Origin: Halorhabdus sp. BNX81
GTDB lineage: Archaea > Halobacteriota > Halobacteria > Halobacteriales > Haloarculaceae
Direction: 5' to 3'
NCBI RefSeq assembly: GCF_029229925.1
Contig: NZ_CP107254.1
Span: forward strand, 186,001-250,000
DNA length: 64,000 nt
Shown: positions 26,654 through 35,654 of the stretch, piece after piece
How the letters are laid out: each line of letters starts with the position of its first letter
How positions within the stretch are numbered: the stretch's first letter is position 1
Program-made: the position numbers and the translations under genes
The notes under the pieces: generated by a model
What the model was told of the DNA's origin: nothing
The model's input: only the letters and a program-made list of their open reading frames with translations
The model's database searches: none

Positions 26654-26977
26654 TTAGTCTTCCTCCATCAGGTCGATACCGACCGCACGTTTGATCTGGT
26701 CGCGCAATCCACCGCTTCCCGCTCCGCCGCCGAGCGTCACCAACACCGGATCGACGCTCGTCTCGACGCGCTCGCGGACCGACCGCGAGAGGTGATCGAT
26801 ATCCGGATCGTGCATCACGATGATGCCGACATCGTCGTCTTCGAGCATCGTCGTGACCGCCTCGTCGACCTCTTCGGTCTCGGGGTCATCCGAGATGGTG
26901 GCGAACGTCCGGATGCCGGCAAGCCGGAAGCCGGTCGTGAAATCCGCACTCCCGATGACTGCGATCTCTTTGCTCAT
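26654..26977 (-). CDS. atpF: A-type ATP synthase subunit F
   Basis: A 107-residue rotor-stalk protein with a Rossmann-like fold. IAVIGSADFTTGFRLAGIRTF is the family start and DDVGIIVMHDPDI the central strand. It overlaps atpC by 4 bases and precedes atpA by 3. Assignment rests on both sequence and fixed place in the operon. Confidence 0.94.
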   Translation of the reverse strand: MSKEIAVIGSADFTTGFRLAGIRTFATISDDPETEEVDEAVTTMLEDDDVGIIVMHDPDIDHLSRSVRERVETSVDPVLVTLGGGAGSGGLRDQIKRAVGIDLMEED

Positions 26978-28047
26978 AGCATCACCAGCTCCCGCTGGAT
27001 CTCCTCGGGCGAGAGCCCACTTTCGGTCCCGCGGGCGATCGCCCGGATGTTGTCTATCTCCCGCTCCTTGGCCAGTACGTACGAGAGAACCGCCGTGATA
27101 GACACCGGATATCGGTAAGATAGCCGGTCTGCGTACTCAAGCAACGCCGCTTCGATGGCGTGTTCGAACTGGATCAACTCCTCGGCCGAATCCAGGGCAT
27201 CGAGCGCCTCGGACAGCTCGTCGCCGTACTGGCTCTCGCGGATGTGATCGAGTAACTGCCCTTCGTCCTCGACGAGCTGGCGGACCGCCGTCGCATCGAA
27301 CAACTGGCCCCCCTCGATGTAGTACTCGGCGGGGTCCATGTCCGCGCCGCTGCGGACCAGCCGCAACGCGTTCCGGAGGTTCCGGAAATCGATCTCCGCC
27401 CGCAGGAACTCGAGATAGTACCCGATCGCGCTGCCCGTCTCCGCGCTGTCCGGCAATCCGGCGAGCAACGCCTCGTAGAACGCCCGGTCGACGGCGTTCT
27501 CCAGGGGCACCAACAGTCCCGTCTCCTCGAAATCATCGAAGGCAGCCACGAGCGGGTCGTGGAAGATCGTCTCGTCCAGCCGCTCGATGACGCCCTCGAT
27601 CGACTCCGCAGTTGCCAGCTGGTCGAGTTCGTCCTCGGTGAGTTCGCCCGCCCGGATGAAGTCGGACTCGATGGCCTCGGCATCCGCTCCCGAGTAGATC
27701 CCCCGAAACACCGTCTTGATGTTCCAGGCGTCGAACTTCCGGAGGTACCTGGCGACGTAGTCATAGAGTTGCCCCTCCGACCACGACAGCAGGTCCTCGA
27801 AGTGCTTTGCCATGTTCCGTGTCAGCGCGTACTCGATGAGGTCGACCCCGGAATGCCGCGAGCCCAAGGCGTTCATCTCGCGCTCGTACTCGCTTTCCTC
27901 CATGAACCGGGCGATCTCGCCGGTCCCCATCCGGACGAGCTTGCGGTAGTCGTCCTCGTCGAACAGCGAGGCACGACGGGAGCGAACGCGGGCAACGACG
28001 TACTCGTAGTTGCTCTTTGCGCCGCTGGGGTTTCTCATGGGACTCAT
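26974..28047 (-). CDS. atpC: A-type ATP synthase subunit C
   Basis: A 357-residue helical protein linking the membrane ring to the central stalk. The start NYEYVVARVRSRRASLFDEDDYRKLVRMGTGEI is typical, and three similar helical units follow, as in other C (d) subunits, ending IDNIRAIARGTESGLSPEEIQRELV. It overlaps atpE and atpF by 4 bases each, implying translational coupling. Confidence 0.95.
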   Translation of the reverse strand: MSPMRNPSGAKSNYEYVVARVRSRRASLFDEDDYRKLVRMGTGEIARFMEESEYEREMNALGSRHSGVDLIEYALTRNMAKHFEDLLSWSEGQLYDYVARYLRKFDAWNIKTVFRGIYSGADAEAIESDFIRAGELTEDELDQLATAESIEGVIERLDETIFHDPLVAAFDDFEETGLLVPLENAVDRAFYEALLAGLPDSAETGSAIGYYLEFLRAEIDFRNLRNALRLVRSGADMDPAEYYIEGGQLFDATAVRQLVEDEGQLLDHIRESQYGDELSEALDALDSAEELIQFEHAIEAALLEYADRLSYRYPVSITAVLSYVLAKEREIDNIRAIARGTESGLSPEEIQRELVML

Positions 28048-28667
28048 TGCTCGGTTGTCTCGGCGTCGTCGGCGAGGTCGCCGTCGACGTCAGTATCTTC
28101 GAAGAGGCGATCGCTGATCGCCTTGATCTGGTCCTCCCAGACGTCTTCGAGTACCGAGTCGAACGTGTTGTTCACCCTGACCCTGGACTCGTCGCTCTCG
28201 ACGACGACGCCGCCGAGACAGTCGCGTTCGCCAGCCAGGGTCGCGTCGTAGTCCGCAAGGATCGATTCGAGCAACTCGGCGTCCTCGGGCCGACCGTAGA
28301 CGCGTACCTCGCTTCCCTCGAACTCCGCAAGCGCGTTTTCGAGGAGCTCGCGGGTCAACGTCTCGCGTCGGTCCGCCTCGAGGGTCGCGAGCCCGTCTTC
28401 GACCTGGCTGCGAACCGTTTCGAGGACTTCCCGGCGTGCGTTCAGCCGCTCCTGTTTGGCCTCCAGGTTCGCACTCGAGAGCCGGCGCTCGCGCTCCTGG
28501 GCGATCTGGCGTTCGACCTCGCGCTCGCGCTCGGCGACGATCGACTCGGCGTCGTCCTCGGCCTCGCTGACGATCGATTCGGCTTGCTCGTCAGCGGCCT
28601 CCGTGATCTCTCTCGCACGCGAACGGGCTTGCTCCCGGATGTCTTCGACGACCGTTTCGAGGCTCAT
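28044..28667 (-). CDS. atpE: A-type ATP synthase subunit E
   Basis: A 207-residue peripheral-stalk protein. The first about 100 residues form a charged coiled coil (REITEAADEQAESIVSEAEDDAESI), the second half a compact domain with GGVVVESDESRVRVNNTFDSVLE, which is the diagnostic subunit E segment. The acidic C-terminal tail is a haloarchaeal feature. It pairs with subunit H encoded at the front of the operon. Confidence 0.95.
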   Translation of the reverse strand: MSLETVVEDIREQARSRAREITEAADEQAESIVSEAEDDAESIVAEREREVERQIAQERERRLSSANLEAKQERLNARREVLETVRSQVEDGLATLEADRRETLTRELLENALAEFEGSEVRVYGRPEDAELLESILADYDATLAGERDCLGGVVVESDESRVRVNNTFDSVLEDVWEDQIKAISDRLFEDTDVDGDLADDAETTEQ

Positions 28668-28688
28668 GAATATCGAGAACCTCGGTTT

Positions 28689-28898
28689 CTACGATAGCGT
28701 CAGGAAGACGACGACCAGTGCCAGGATGACGAGCGTCTCCGGGAGGACAGTCAGGATCAGCACCTGTCCGAACAGACTGTCGTCCTCGGCGAGCGCGCCG
28801 ACGGCCGCCGAGCCGATACCTCGCTCGGCATACCCCGCTGCCAGCGACGCGAGACCCACGCCAAGTGCCGCAGCCGAAAGCGGTTCGAGAACGACCAT
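28689..28898 (-). CDS. atpK: A-type ATP synthase proteolipid subunit K (c-ring)
   Basis: A 69-residue two-helix proteolipid. AGYAERGIGSAAVGALAEDDSLFG gives the polar loop between helices, and LPETLVILALVVVF holds the ion-binding glutamate of helix 2. The lack of a sodium-binding glutamine pattern suggests proton use, but that is inference. It is slightly shorter at the N-terminus than those I remember. A 26-codon reading frame ends 2 bases before its ATG. Confidence 0.92.
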   Translation of the reverse strand: MVVLEPLSAAALGVGLASLAAGYAERGIGSAAVGALAEDDSLFGQVLILTVLPETLVILALVVVFLTLS

Positions 28899-28900
28899 GT

Positions 28901-28981
28901 TCAGTTCCCTCCCTCGGTCCGGCCAGCTAGTTCGGAACGCGATACGGTGTCACCGTCGGTCGACAGTAGTGGTTCACTCAT
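28901..28981 (-). CDS. Possible 26-codon leader ORF before atpK
   Basis: ATG at 28981 opens a 26-codon frame (MSEPLLSTDGDTVSRSELAG and six more residues) whose TGA lies 2 bases before the atpK ATG. The purine-rich GGAGGGAA near its end could be the atpK ribosome site. It could couple translation to the high output that the c-ring needs. It is short enough to be chance; the sequence is hydrophilic with no known motif. Confidence 0.3.
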   Translation of the reverse strand: MSEPLLSTDGDTVSRSELAGRTEGGN

Positions 28982-29173
28982 GGGTTTGCGAATAGATCCT
29001 GTTCGGTTCAGGAACATTGGTTTTCGGACATCCTGGAATCGGATCACAACCCTCATAAAGCTTCTCAAAGCGGTCGAGACGCGTGGAGTGGGAGTTATCG
29101 AATACGGTCGACTGGTGGGGGTCAGTAGCGAGCCCACGTTCGGGGAAACATACCGGCTGTCGCCCGGGTAGTT
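28982..29173 (-). promoter_or_regulatory. Gap between atpI and atpK with possible internal promoter
   Basis: The atpI-atpK spacing is far wider than elsewhere in the operon. It holds a TATA-like CTTTATGAG (about 29055-29063, minus strand) and is otherwise featureless. An internal promoter would raise proteolipid levels. Confidence 0.4.
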
Positions 29174-31354
29174 TCAATCCTCGGCCGTATATTCGCGCTC
29201 GTGTCCGAACGGCCGGTAGGCCGTCCCACCGCCCTCGTAGAACTTCCCGAAGAACTCGACGTATTCGAGACGGACGGCCTGGAGGCCGGCCGAGGAGACG
29301 CCAAGCACCAGCACGACCAGGTGGCCGGCCACCAGGACGACGATGCCGGCGAGCCAGCCGAGTGCGATCATCACGGGCTCGCTCCCGTTGACCAGGCCCG
29401 CGAAGACGACGTAGTCGGGATTTGGCGCATGATCCATGAAGAAGATGAAGTGGAACTCCCCCTCATGCAGCGTCGCGCCGAACACCAGCAGGTTGACGAC
29501 CAGCGCCATGCCGGCCTTCGCTAGCAGGACGGCCGCCAGCCGGGTGTAGGACACCACGTGACCGAACGCCTGCGTGATGCTCTCGACCAGTGCGATGCCA
29601 CCCTCGGCGTAGATCGCCAGGACGAACCCGACGGCCGTCAGCACCAGCCCGGCCGTCCCGACCGTCGGCGAAAACCCGGTAAACCCGAGTGGGATGGCCG
29701 CCGCCTCGCCGCTGCCGAAGGCGGTGAACATGAACTCGGGCTTGGGGCCACGGGCCTGCGTGCTGAACACCCACAGCCAGATCCCGGCGGTGAGCATGAT
29801 CCAGGAGCCGCTCTCGGCGAAGGCGTCCCACAGCCCGTGGTGGAGATTGTTCGCGAAGTCGATGACCCGACCGACGATCAGGTGGAGTACGCCGGCGACG
29901 AGACTCGCCACCAGCCACGCCTGGGCGAAGGCGACGTAGTGGGGCTGGAGTCCCTTGTGAATCGGCGGGTGGCCGTTCCAGACGATCTCGCCGAGCTGGT
30001 GGAGCCCGAAGATCTCGCCGTACAGCACGCCGAAGACGGCAGTGAAGCCGCCGGCCCACATGCCGACGCCGCCGAGACTCTTCAGTGTCGGCTTGTCCAG
30101 GCGACTCCAGATGCCATACCCCGCGATGAAGTACAGGATCCCGTAGCCGAGGTCGCCGATCATGAACCCGAAGAAAAGCGGGAAGGTGAGGAACAACGCG
30201 AGCGTCGGATCGAGTTCCGTGTACTTCGGCCGGTTGATGACCTCGACCAGCGACTCGAAGGGCGCGATCCCGCCGGGATTGTCCTGGACGACGGGCGGGT
30301 GCCCCTCGCTCATCGTGAGCGGGCCAACCGTCCGGCCGCCGTCCGCCGCGACCGCTTCGGCCCCGTCGTCTGCCGCCTGGTCACCAGCGCCCTCGACCGG
30401 CTCCCGCTCGGTGGGGTGACCCTCGTCGTCGTAGTCGGCGCGCTCGAGCTCGTCGATCTCGAGGTGATCGCCGACGGCCGACCGGAGTGCGGACTCGAAG
30501 CGGTCGACGTCCTCGGTCGGGATCCATCCCTCGGCGACGAAGGCGTTCTCCGTCGTCGCGAACGTCAGGGGCGCTTCCCGCTTTTGGACCTCGACGGTGA
30601 GTTTTTCCTCGGCCGCCAGCAGGAACCCGCCGACGTCGAGTTTGAGCTCCTCGAACTCGTTTTCGACCGTCGAGAGCCGCGACTCGAGTTGCTGGCGGCG
30701 GTGTCTGAGTTCGCTCAGATACGTCTCCGGGTCCCCATCGCCGTCGGGCATGTCGACAGCCGCGAAGTCGGTCCCGACGAGGGCGTCCCCGAGCGCTTCG
30801 TCGTCGGCCGGGTAGGCGAACGCGGCGAGCGTGTTCCCGTCGCCGAACACCTCGGTGGCGTCGAACGCATCGGCCGACTCGAGTGCCGTGCTGACGCTGT
30901 TCGGATCGCCGTTGCCGACAGCGACGGACAGCGAGTCGTACCCGGAGAGCAGATCCAGGTCGATACCGAGGTCGACGAAGAACTCCATTCGCTCGATGTC
31001 CTCCTCGACGTTCCGGATGTCGGTGCGCAGCGCGTCCCGGCGGTCGTCGAGCTCGTTGACCTCCTCACGGATCTCTTCGAGATCTGATTCGAGCGCCTCG
31101 TCGGTCACCAGCCGCGTCGGACCGGCGTCCTCGGGCTCGACGCCAAGAGTCGATTCCAGTGCCCGCACCGTCACGAGCTTGTCCGAGGCGTCGTCCGCGC
31201 CTTCCGCCGGGTCGCCAGGGTCGAACCCCTCGAAGGAACCGTCGTACTCCGTGATGTGAAGGACATCGAGGTCGTGGACGGTCTCGATGACGTCGGTCAT
31301 CACGCGCTTTGCGCCGGCGACCGAGACCCGGCTCATCCGCTCAGGTCTGAGCAT
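29174..31354 (-). CDS. atpI: A-type ATP synthase subunit I (a-subunit)
   Basis: A 726-residue subunit that carries the ion half-channels. The start at 31354 (MLRPERMSRVSVAGAKRV) is chosen because that sequence is conserved; an ORF extension to 31447 only overlaps atpH. The N-terminal half is cytosolic with coiled coils; the C-terminal half has about seven to eight membrane helices, with SYTRLAAVLLAKAGMALVVN holding the essential arginine. An acidic insertion near residues 335-365 is a haloarchaeal elaboration. It overlaps atpH by 14 bases. Confidence 0.95.
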   Translation of the reverse strand: MLRPERMSRVSVAGAKRVMTDVIETVHDLDVLHITEYDGSFEGFDPGDPAEGADDASDKLVTVRALESTLGVEPEDAGPTRLVTDEALESDLEEIREEVNELDDRRDALRTDIRNVEEDIERMEFFVDLGIDLDLLSGYDSLSVAVGNGDPNSVSTALESADAFDATEVFGDGNTLAAFAYPADDEALGDALVGTDFAAVDMPDGDGDPETYLSELRHRRQQLESRLSTVENEFEELKLDVGGFLLAAEEKLTVEVQKREAPLTFATTENAFVAEGWIPTEDVDRFESALRSAVGDHLEIDELERADYDDEGHPTEREPVEGAGDQAADDGAEAVAADGGRTVGPLTMSEGHPPVVQDNPGGIAPFESLVEVINRPKYTELDPTLALFLTFPLFFGFMIGDLGYGILYFIAGYGIWSRLDKPTLKSLGGVGMWAGGFTAVFGVLYGEIFGLHQLGEIVWNGHPPIHKGLQPHYVAFAQAWLVASLVAGVLHLIVGRVIDFANNLHHGLWDAFAESGSWIMLTAGIWLWVFSTQARGPKPEFMFTAFGSGEAAAIPLGFTGFSPTVGTAGLVLTAVGFVLAIYAEGGIALVESITQAFGHVVSYTRLAAVLLAKAGMALVVNLLVFGATLHEGEFHFIFFMDHAPNPDYVVFAGLVNGSEPVMIALGWLAGIVVLVAGHLVVLVLGVSSAGLQAVRLEYVEFFGKFYEGGGTAYRPFGHEREYTAED

Positions 31355-31673
31355 GTACCTCCTCCGCGAACGCTTCGAGGACATCCTCGACGACCTCGTC
31401 GATGCGCTGTTGGGCTTGGGACTCGAGTCGCTCCCGTCGGTTGGCACCGTCCTCGAGGATCTCCTCGCGGTCGGATTCTATCTCTTCGCGCGCGTCGGCG
31501 AGACGCTCTTCGGCCATCGCTTCGGCGTCCGCGTGGGCCTGCTCACGGATCTCCTCGGCCCGCTCGCGCGCCTCTTCGAGGCGCTGTTCACGCTCGTTTT
31601 CGGCCTCGGCGACGATTTCGTCAGCCTCTCGCTCGGCCTCCTTGATGCGGTCGAGAACCTCGGGCCTGGGCAT
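31341..31673 (-). CDS. atpH: A-type ATP synthase subunit H
   Basis: A 110-residue almost wholly charged coiled coil (EAEREADEIVAEAENEREQR and on) that dimerises with subunit E to form the peripheral stalk. First gene of the ATP synthase operon. ATG at 31673 has a TATA-like TATATGG region at 31700-31707 about 30 bases upstream on the minus strand. Low complexity makes sequence alone weak; operon position makes it firm. Confidence 0.92.
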   Translation of the reverse strand: MPRPEVLDRIKEAEREADEIVAEAENEREQRLEEARERAEEIREQAHADAEAMAEERLADAREEIESDREEILEDGANRRERLESQAQQRIDEVVEDVLEAFAEEVHAQT

Positions 31674-31699
31674 TTGTCAGTCGTGATTTGCGAGAGCGC

Positions 31700-31707
31700 C
31701 TATATGG
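31700..31707 (-). promoter_or_regulatory. TATA box of ATP synthase operon
   Basis: CCATATAG on the minus strand, about 30 bases before the atpH ATG, in the 115-base divergent gap with the methyltransferase gene. Confidence 0.5.
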
Positions 31708-31788
31708 GCGTTGCGAAGTACTCACGGGATTTCGGCAATCCATTCCTGATCCGGGGAGTTATGCCGACGAAGGCCCAATACGGCCCAA

Positions 31789-32406
31789 ATGGGCATCCTT
31801 GAAGACAAAGCGCGGGCACGGCTATTTTACAAGTACCTCTCGAAAGTGTACGACCGCGTAAACCCCTTCATCTGGAACGAGCGGATGCGCACCGACGCGC
31901 TCGAACTCCTCGACATCGGCACCGACGATCGAGTTCTCGATGTCGGGTGTGGCACGGGGTTCGGGACCGAGGGCATCCTCGAACACACTGACGACGTCTA
32001 CGGGCTCGATCAGAGCCCCCACCAACTTGCCAAGGCCAGAGAGAAACTCGGTGACGGGCCCGCCCAGTTTTGCTTTGGCGACGCCGAACGCCTCCCGTTC
32101 GAGGCGGACACCTTCGACGTGGTCTGGTCCTCGGGTTCGATCGAGTACTGGCCCAACCCCGTCACGGCACTTCGGGAGTGTCGGCGCGTCGCCCGTCCCG
32201 GCGGGCAGGTCCTGGTCGTCGGCCCGAACTACCCCGGGTCGTCGATCTTCCAGAAACTCGCCGACGCGATCATGCTGTTTTACGACGCCGAGGACGCTGA
32301 CCGGATGTTTGCCGAGGCCGGCTTCGAGGATGTCGAACACGTCACGATGGGACCGGGGTACAACCCCGAAATCGCGATCACGACCGTCGCGCGCGTTCCG
32401 GCGTGA
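31789..32406 (+). CDS. Class I SAM-dependent methyltransferase (MPBQ/UbiE-like)
   Basis: A 205-residue Rossmann methyltransferase. VLDVGCGTGFGTEGIL is motif I for SAM binding, VYGLDQSPHQLAKAREKL motif II, and FDVVWSSGSIEYWPNPVTALRECRRVARPGG motif III. Similarity in style to quinone (MPBQ/MSBQ) methyltransferases suggests a hydrophobic quinone or lipid-like substrate, possibly in menaquinone metabolism; this is inferred. It diverges from the ATP synthase operon. No partner gene downstream on its strand. Confidence 0.85.
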   Translation: MGILEDKARARLFYKYLSKVYDRVNPFIWNERMRTDALELLDIGTDDRVLDVGCGTGFGTEGILEHTDDVYGLDQSPHQLAKAREKLGDGPAQFCFGDAERLPFEADTFDVVWSSGSIEYWPNPVTALRECRRVARPGGQVLVVGPNYPGSSIFQKLADAIMLFYDAEDADRMFAEAGFEDVEHVTMGPGYNPEIAITTVARVPA

Positions 32407-32460
32407 GTCTGGTCGGGCGCCCGGCAGGGACACGCGTCCTCGAAATGGTGGCGGCCACGG

Positions 32461-32925
32461 CTACTCGGCCGTCGTTTCCAGCCTCGCGAGCACGTTGGTC
32501 TCCTCGGTGACAGTCACTGTCACCGTCGCGCCGTCCGTGAGCAGCGGGTTGTTCGTCGAGGCGAGTTCGAGCCTGGCGGTCTCGCCGGCGGTCCAGGGCC
32601 CGGTCGTCTTGCTGTTGAACGCGCCAGTTGGGCCACTCACGAACCCCGTCGCGGCGAAGAATGGAACCGGCGGCTGGTGGGTAAGATCGGTCCCGTCGAT
32701 GGCGATATTCACGTCGATGGCCGCCGGGTCGAGGGCGTCGCCACCCTCGTGGGTGAGGGCGACGGCATCACTGGCCGCGTCGGCGTTCGCCGAGAGCTGT
32801 ACTGTCGCCCCCGGGTCGGGTGTGGTTGTCCCGAGTGCCATCGTCCCGACCGTTGCCGCGAGCAGCACGGTCAGGGCAACGACCAGGACGATGCCGACGA
32901 CGGGCGAGACGGCACGATCAACCAT
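32461..32925 (-). CDS. Type IV pilin-like surface protein
   Basis: A 154-residue protein with an archaeal pilin N-terminus: MVDRAVSPVVGIVLVVALTV, where cleavage before the hydrophobic stretch by a PibD-type peptidase is expected. The remainder is a beta-rich exported domain (TVTVTVTEETNVLA). Such pilins serve adhesion or motility. No pilus ATPase is nearby, so assembly genes are elsewhere. It converges on the methyltransferase gene. Confidence 0.82.
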   Translation of the reverse strand: MVDRAVSPVVGIVLVVALTVLLAATVGTMALGTTTPDPGATVQLSANADAASDAVALTHEGGDALDPAAIDVNIAIDGTDLTHQPPVPFFAATGFVSGPTGAFNSKTTGPWTAGETARLELASTNNPLLTDGATVTVTVTEETNVLARLETTAE

Positions 32926-32988
32926 CGCGGAGACCTGGCTGCGCGATCGTATATAAACTCACGAACGACACAGCGTGGGGTCAGCCCG

Positions 32989-34218
32989 TCACGATCCGAT
33001 CGTGATCGAGACGGTCGTCCCGTCCGGTCGCCGGGCCGTGATCGTCCGTGTTTCGTTCGCATCGAGCAGCCACAGGCGACTGCCGATCGTCGACCGCTTC
33101 ACCCGTTGCGCTTCGACTGTGATGTCGGCGATCACCTCCTCCCCGGTCGTCGCGTTTCTCACGGTGACGGTTTTCGGTCCGATAGCTGTCGTGTTCACCT
33201 GTATCAGGAGCTCCCCCGTCGTGTTCGTCGCGACGGCTTCCGTGGGGAGGCTGGACAACCGGAGCTGTTGGACCTCATAGAAGACGTTCGTCGTCCGGCC
33301 GTCGAGATACGTTCTGAGGTCGCCGTGGCTGTGGGTCAAATCGACGCCGTAGACTGTCGAGTCCCCGAAGCCGGTCACGCTCAGCCCAGAGATCATGTTG
33401 TCGGCGGCCCACGGGTACGTCTCCTGGGCGCGCTGGTAGGCCCGTGACAATGCTGAGCTGTCCCCCTCGACGAACTTGTTGGGGCCGGACTCCGCCCGCT
33501 CGTTCCAGAGCGTCGCCTCGCGGACGAATGTCCCTCCATCGTCGATTGTCGTGAGAACGACGCCGCTATCGCCACCCTGAATGCCGATCGACCGCGAAGG
33601 CGCTGTTCCAGCGAGGCTCGCCGCCATCCGTTCCGTAACGGGCCCTCTCAGCGTGATCAACTCACCGTCGATGCCAGCCAGCTGCCCGGTGGCATCGGCC
33701 GAAAGTGAGAGGGTCGAGGACTGCTGGACGACTGTTTCGACGACGGCTGCGCGCTCGTCGACACCCTCAGCAGCGGCGCGAATACGGGCGAGTTCACGGA
33801 AGAGCCCGGCACTACCGATCTCGCCCTGCGCGAAGGCACGGAGTGCGTCCTGGCGTTCTGTCTGGAGTCTCGATGTCCGTGTTTCGAGTCGATCGAGGGT
33901 CTCCTCGACGACTGTCCGCTTGGCCGACTCGTTGTCGGCGGACTCGAACGAATTGCCGAACTGTCCCGTCTCAACGGTTGTTTGTAGCTGTTCCTGGTCG
34001 CCGGCAAGCGCGCCCGCAAGGTCGGCTGTCGCTTGCTGACGCGTCGGGCTTCCACCGGGCACGACAAGCCGGCCGACAGTGTCGTTCCCGGGCGTCACCG
34101 AATACGGCATTTCGGGACTGTCACCGACTGTCGTGGCCACTGCCGAACCCACGCCGAAGACTGTCACGACCGTGAGGAGGGCCACGAGGAGCGTGACGAT
34201 ATGCGGGGGCCTGCGCAT
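32989..34218 (-). CDS. Exported haloarchaeal protein (DUF7096-like)
   Basis: A 409-residue protein. Start at 34218 (MRRPPHIVTLLVALLTV) gives a signal peptide or anchor of about 25 residues. Residues 60-180 are helical and charged (EETLDRLETRTSRLQTERQDALRAF), then a beta domain, and the end (PKTVTVRNATTGEEVIADITVEAQRVKR) looks like an immunoglobulin-like fold. It is divergent from a membrane-anchored winged-helix gene; that pairing recurs in haloarchaea as I recall. Function unknown, presumably at the cell surface. Confidence 0.72.
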   Translation of the reverse strand: MRRPPHIVTLLVALLTVVTVFGVGSAVATTVGDSPEMPYSVTPGNDTVGRLVVPGGSPTRQQATADLAGALAGDQEQLQTTVETGQFGNSFESADNESAKRTVVEETLDRLETRTSRLQTERQDALRAFAQGEIGSAGLFRELARIRAAAEGVDERAAVVETVVQQSSTLSLSADATGQLAGIDGELITLRGPVTERMAASLAGTAPSRSIGIQGGDSGVVLTTIDDGGTFVREATLWNERAESGPNKFVEGDSSALSRAYQRAQETYPWAADNMISGLSVTGFGDSTVYGVDLTHSHGDLRTYLDGRTTNVFYEVQQLRLSSLPTEAVATNTTGELLIQVNTTAIGPKTVTVRNATTGEEVIADITVEAQRVKRSTIGSRLWLLDANETRTITARRPDGTTVSITIGS

Positions 34219-34322
34219 CGGATATGTGTTTGAGACCACAACACAAAAACCCATCTACCTCCAGTTATGACGTGTGTCTGACGCCCTGAGACGGGGCGAT
34301 ACCTTTCATCAAGGCAGCTAAC

Positions 34323-34331
34323 GTTTTATTT
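34323..34331 (+). promoter_or_regulatory. TATA box of membrane-anchored regulator gene
   Basis: GTTTTATTT places transcription start near 34352, which excludes an ATG at 34330 and supports 34375. Confidence 0.5.
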
Positions 34332-34374
34332 GTGGATGGAAAGGGTTTTGGACTCGGCCCGACACTGCAACGAC

Positions 34375-35547
34375 ATGTCCCCGTCGATGCGACTCGTCGC
34401 TGCGTTTCTTGCTCTCCTCGCGATAGTGGCTGGTAGTGTCGTCGTCGGGGCCCAATCGGGAGATGTCTCCGACCAATCGACGGCCAACGTTTCGGTCAAC
34501 GTTTCGACAACGATGTGGATCGAACTGGGAAGCGGTGGCGACGCCCACTGGAACGTCTCGTTGCTCGCCACACTGCCGGACCAGGAGGCGGTCGATTCGT
34601 TCCGGGAACTCGGAACTTCCTTCGAGGCGAACGAAAGCGAGATCCTCTCGTCGGCGACGTTTCGCCGGTACGTCGAGATCGCGGACAATTCCACTGGCCG
34701 GGACATGCGACTCACCGGCATCGAACGGACAGCTACCGTGGCAAACACGACCGGCCGCCTCGAACTGTTGTTCACCTGGGAGAACTTCGGCCGGCGTGAT
34801 GGATCGACGGTCCACGTTGCGGATGCCTTCACCGGATCGGACGGGCTGTGGTTACAGACGTTGAGTGCCGATCAGCAACTGGTCTTTTCGGTGCCCGAGT
34901 CCTTCGATATCACGAGCGCGCCCAAGGGGTACACGAACCGGACGATCCGGTGGGAGGGACCGACGGAGTTCGAACCGGGGGACTTCGAGATCACGTACGA
35001 CGTCACTCCCTCGTCGACGACGGACACTCCCCCAACCCAGGACCCGACGACATCGACGACGGGAACGACGGATGCGGGTCCCACCCAGAGCGGTGGCGTT
35101 CCGGCGCTCGCGATCCTCATTGGCGTGATCGTCGCCGTCGCCGTCGGTGTGTATCTCTTCCGGAACGTCGGGGACCTCTCGACCCCGGATCGGCCCACCG
35201 GGGGTGACGGGATGGCCGCCGAGACGGCTGACGATCGACCGGCCGATTCGACGGCGACGCCACCGCCCGGATCGAGTGACGAGCAGGCACAGACGGACGC
35301 GACTGCCGACGACCAGCCCCCTCTGGACCGGGAACTGCTCAGCGACGAGGAGTACGTCGAAGCACTCTTAGATCGCAACGGCGGGCGGATGAAGCAGGCG
35401 AACATCGTCACGGAAACCGGGTGGTCGAACGCGAAAGTCTCGCAGTTGCTCTCGACGATGGCCGAGGAGGGCCGCGTCGAGAAACTCCGCATCGGGCGGG
35501 AGAACCTGATCTCGTTCCCGGACGAGGACGGGGAGACCGAGGAGTGA
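34375..35547 (+). CDS. Membrane-anchored winged-helix regulator (DUF7345/7343-like)
   Basis: A 390-residue protein with a signal or anchor (about residues 5-27), an exported beta-rich domain with many N-glycosylation-type sites (NVS, NST, NTT, NRT), a Thr/Pro-rich stalk, a membrane helix (VPALAILIGVIVAVAVGVYL, about residues 241-260), an acidic linker, and a cytosolic C-terminal winged helix (YVEALLDRNGGRMKQANIVTETGWSNAKVSQLLSTMAEEG). The layout is a one-component membrane sensor. It may control the divergent DUF7096-like gene. Signal and targets unknown. Confidence 0.82.
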   Translation: MSPSMRLVAAFLALLAIVAGSVVVGAQSGDVSDQSTANVSVNVSTTMWIELGSGGDAHWNVSLLATLPDQEAVDSFRELGTSFEANESEILSSATFRRYVEIADNSTGRDMRLTGIERTATVANTTGRLELLFTWENFGRRDGSTVHVADAFTGSDGLWLQTLSADQQLVFSVPESFDITSAPKGYTNRTIRWEGPTEFEPGDFEITYDVTPSSTTDTPPTQDPTTSTTGTTDAGPTQSGGVPALAILIGVIVAVAVGVYLFRNVGDLSTPDRPTGGDGMAAETADDRPADSTATPPPGSSDEQAQTDATADDQPPLDRELLSDEEYVEALLDRNGGRMKQANIVTETGWSNAKVSQLLSTMAEEGRVEKLRIGRENLISFPDEDGETEE

Positions 35548-35654
35548 TCGTCGCGGCTTGATCGCCGATCCGAACGACATCGTGGATTCGACCGGCGCGA
35601 GACAGACACGCTGCGGTCGTCACGTACTTGTCCCACCAACGCCTAGGACGGCCG

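Noticed and set aside
29558-31087. A 509-codon frame antisense to atpI
   Set aside because: High GC makes long antisense frames; the protein on the other strand is a clear ATP synthase subunit. Similar antisense frames over atpA, trkH, cydA and the PrsW-like gene were rejected for the same reason.
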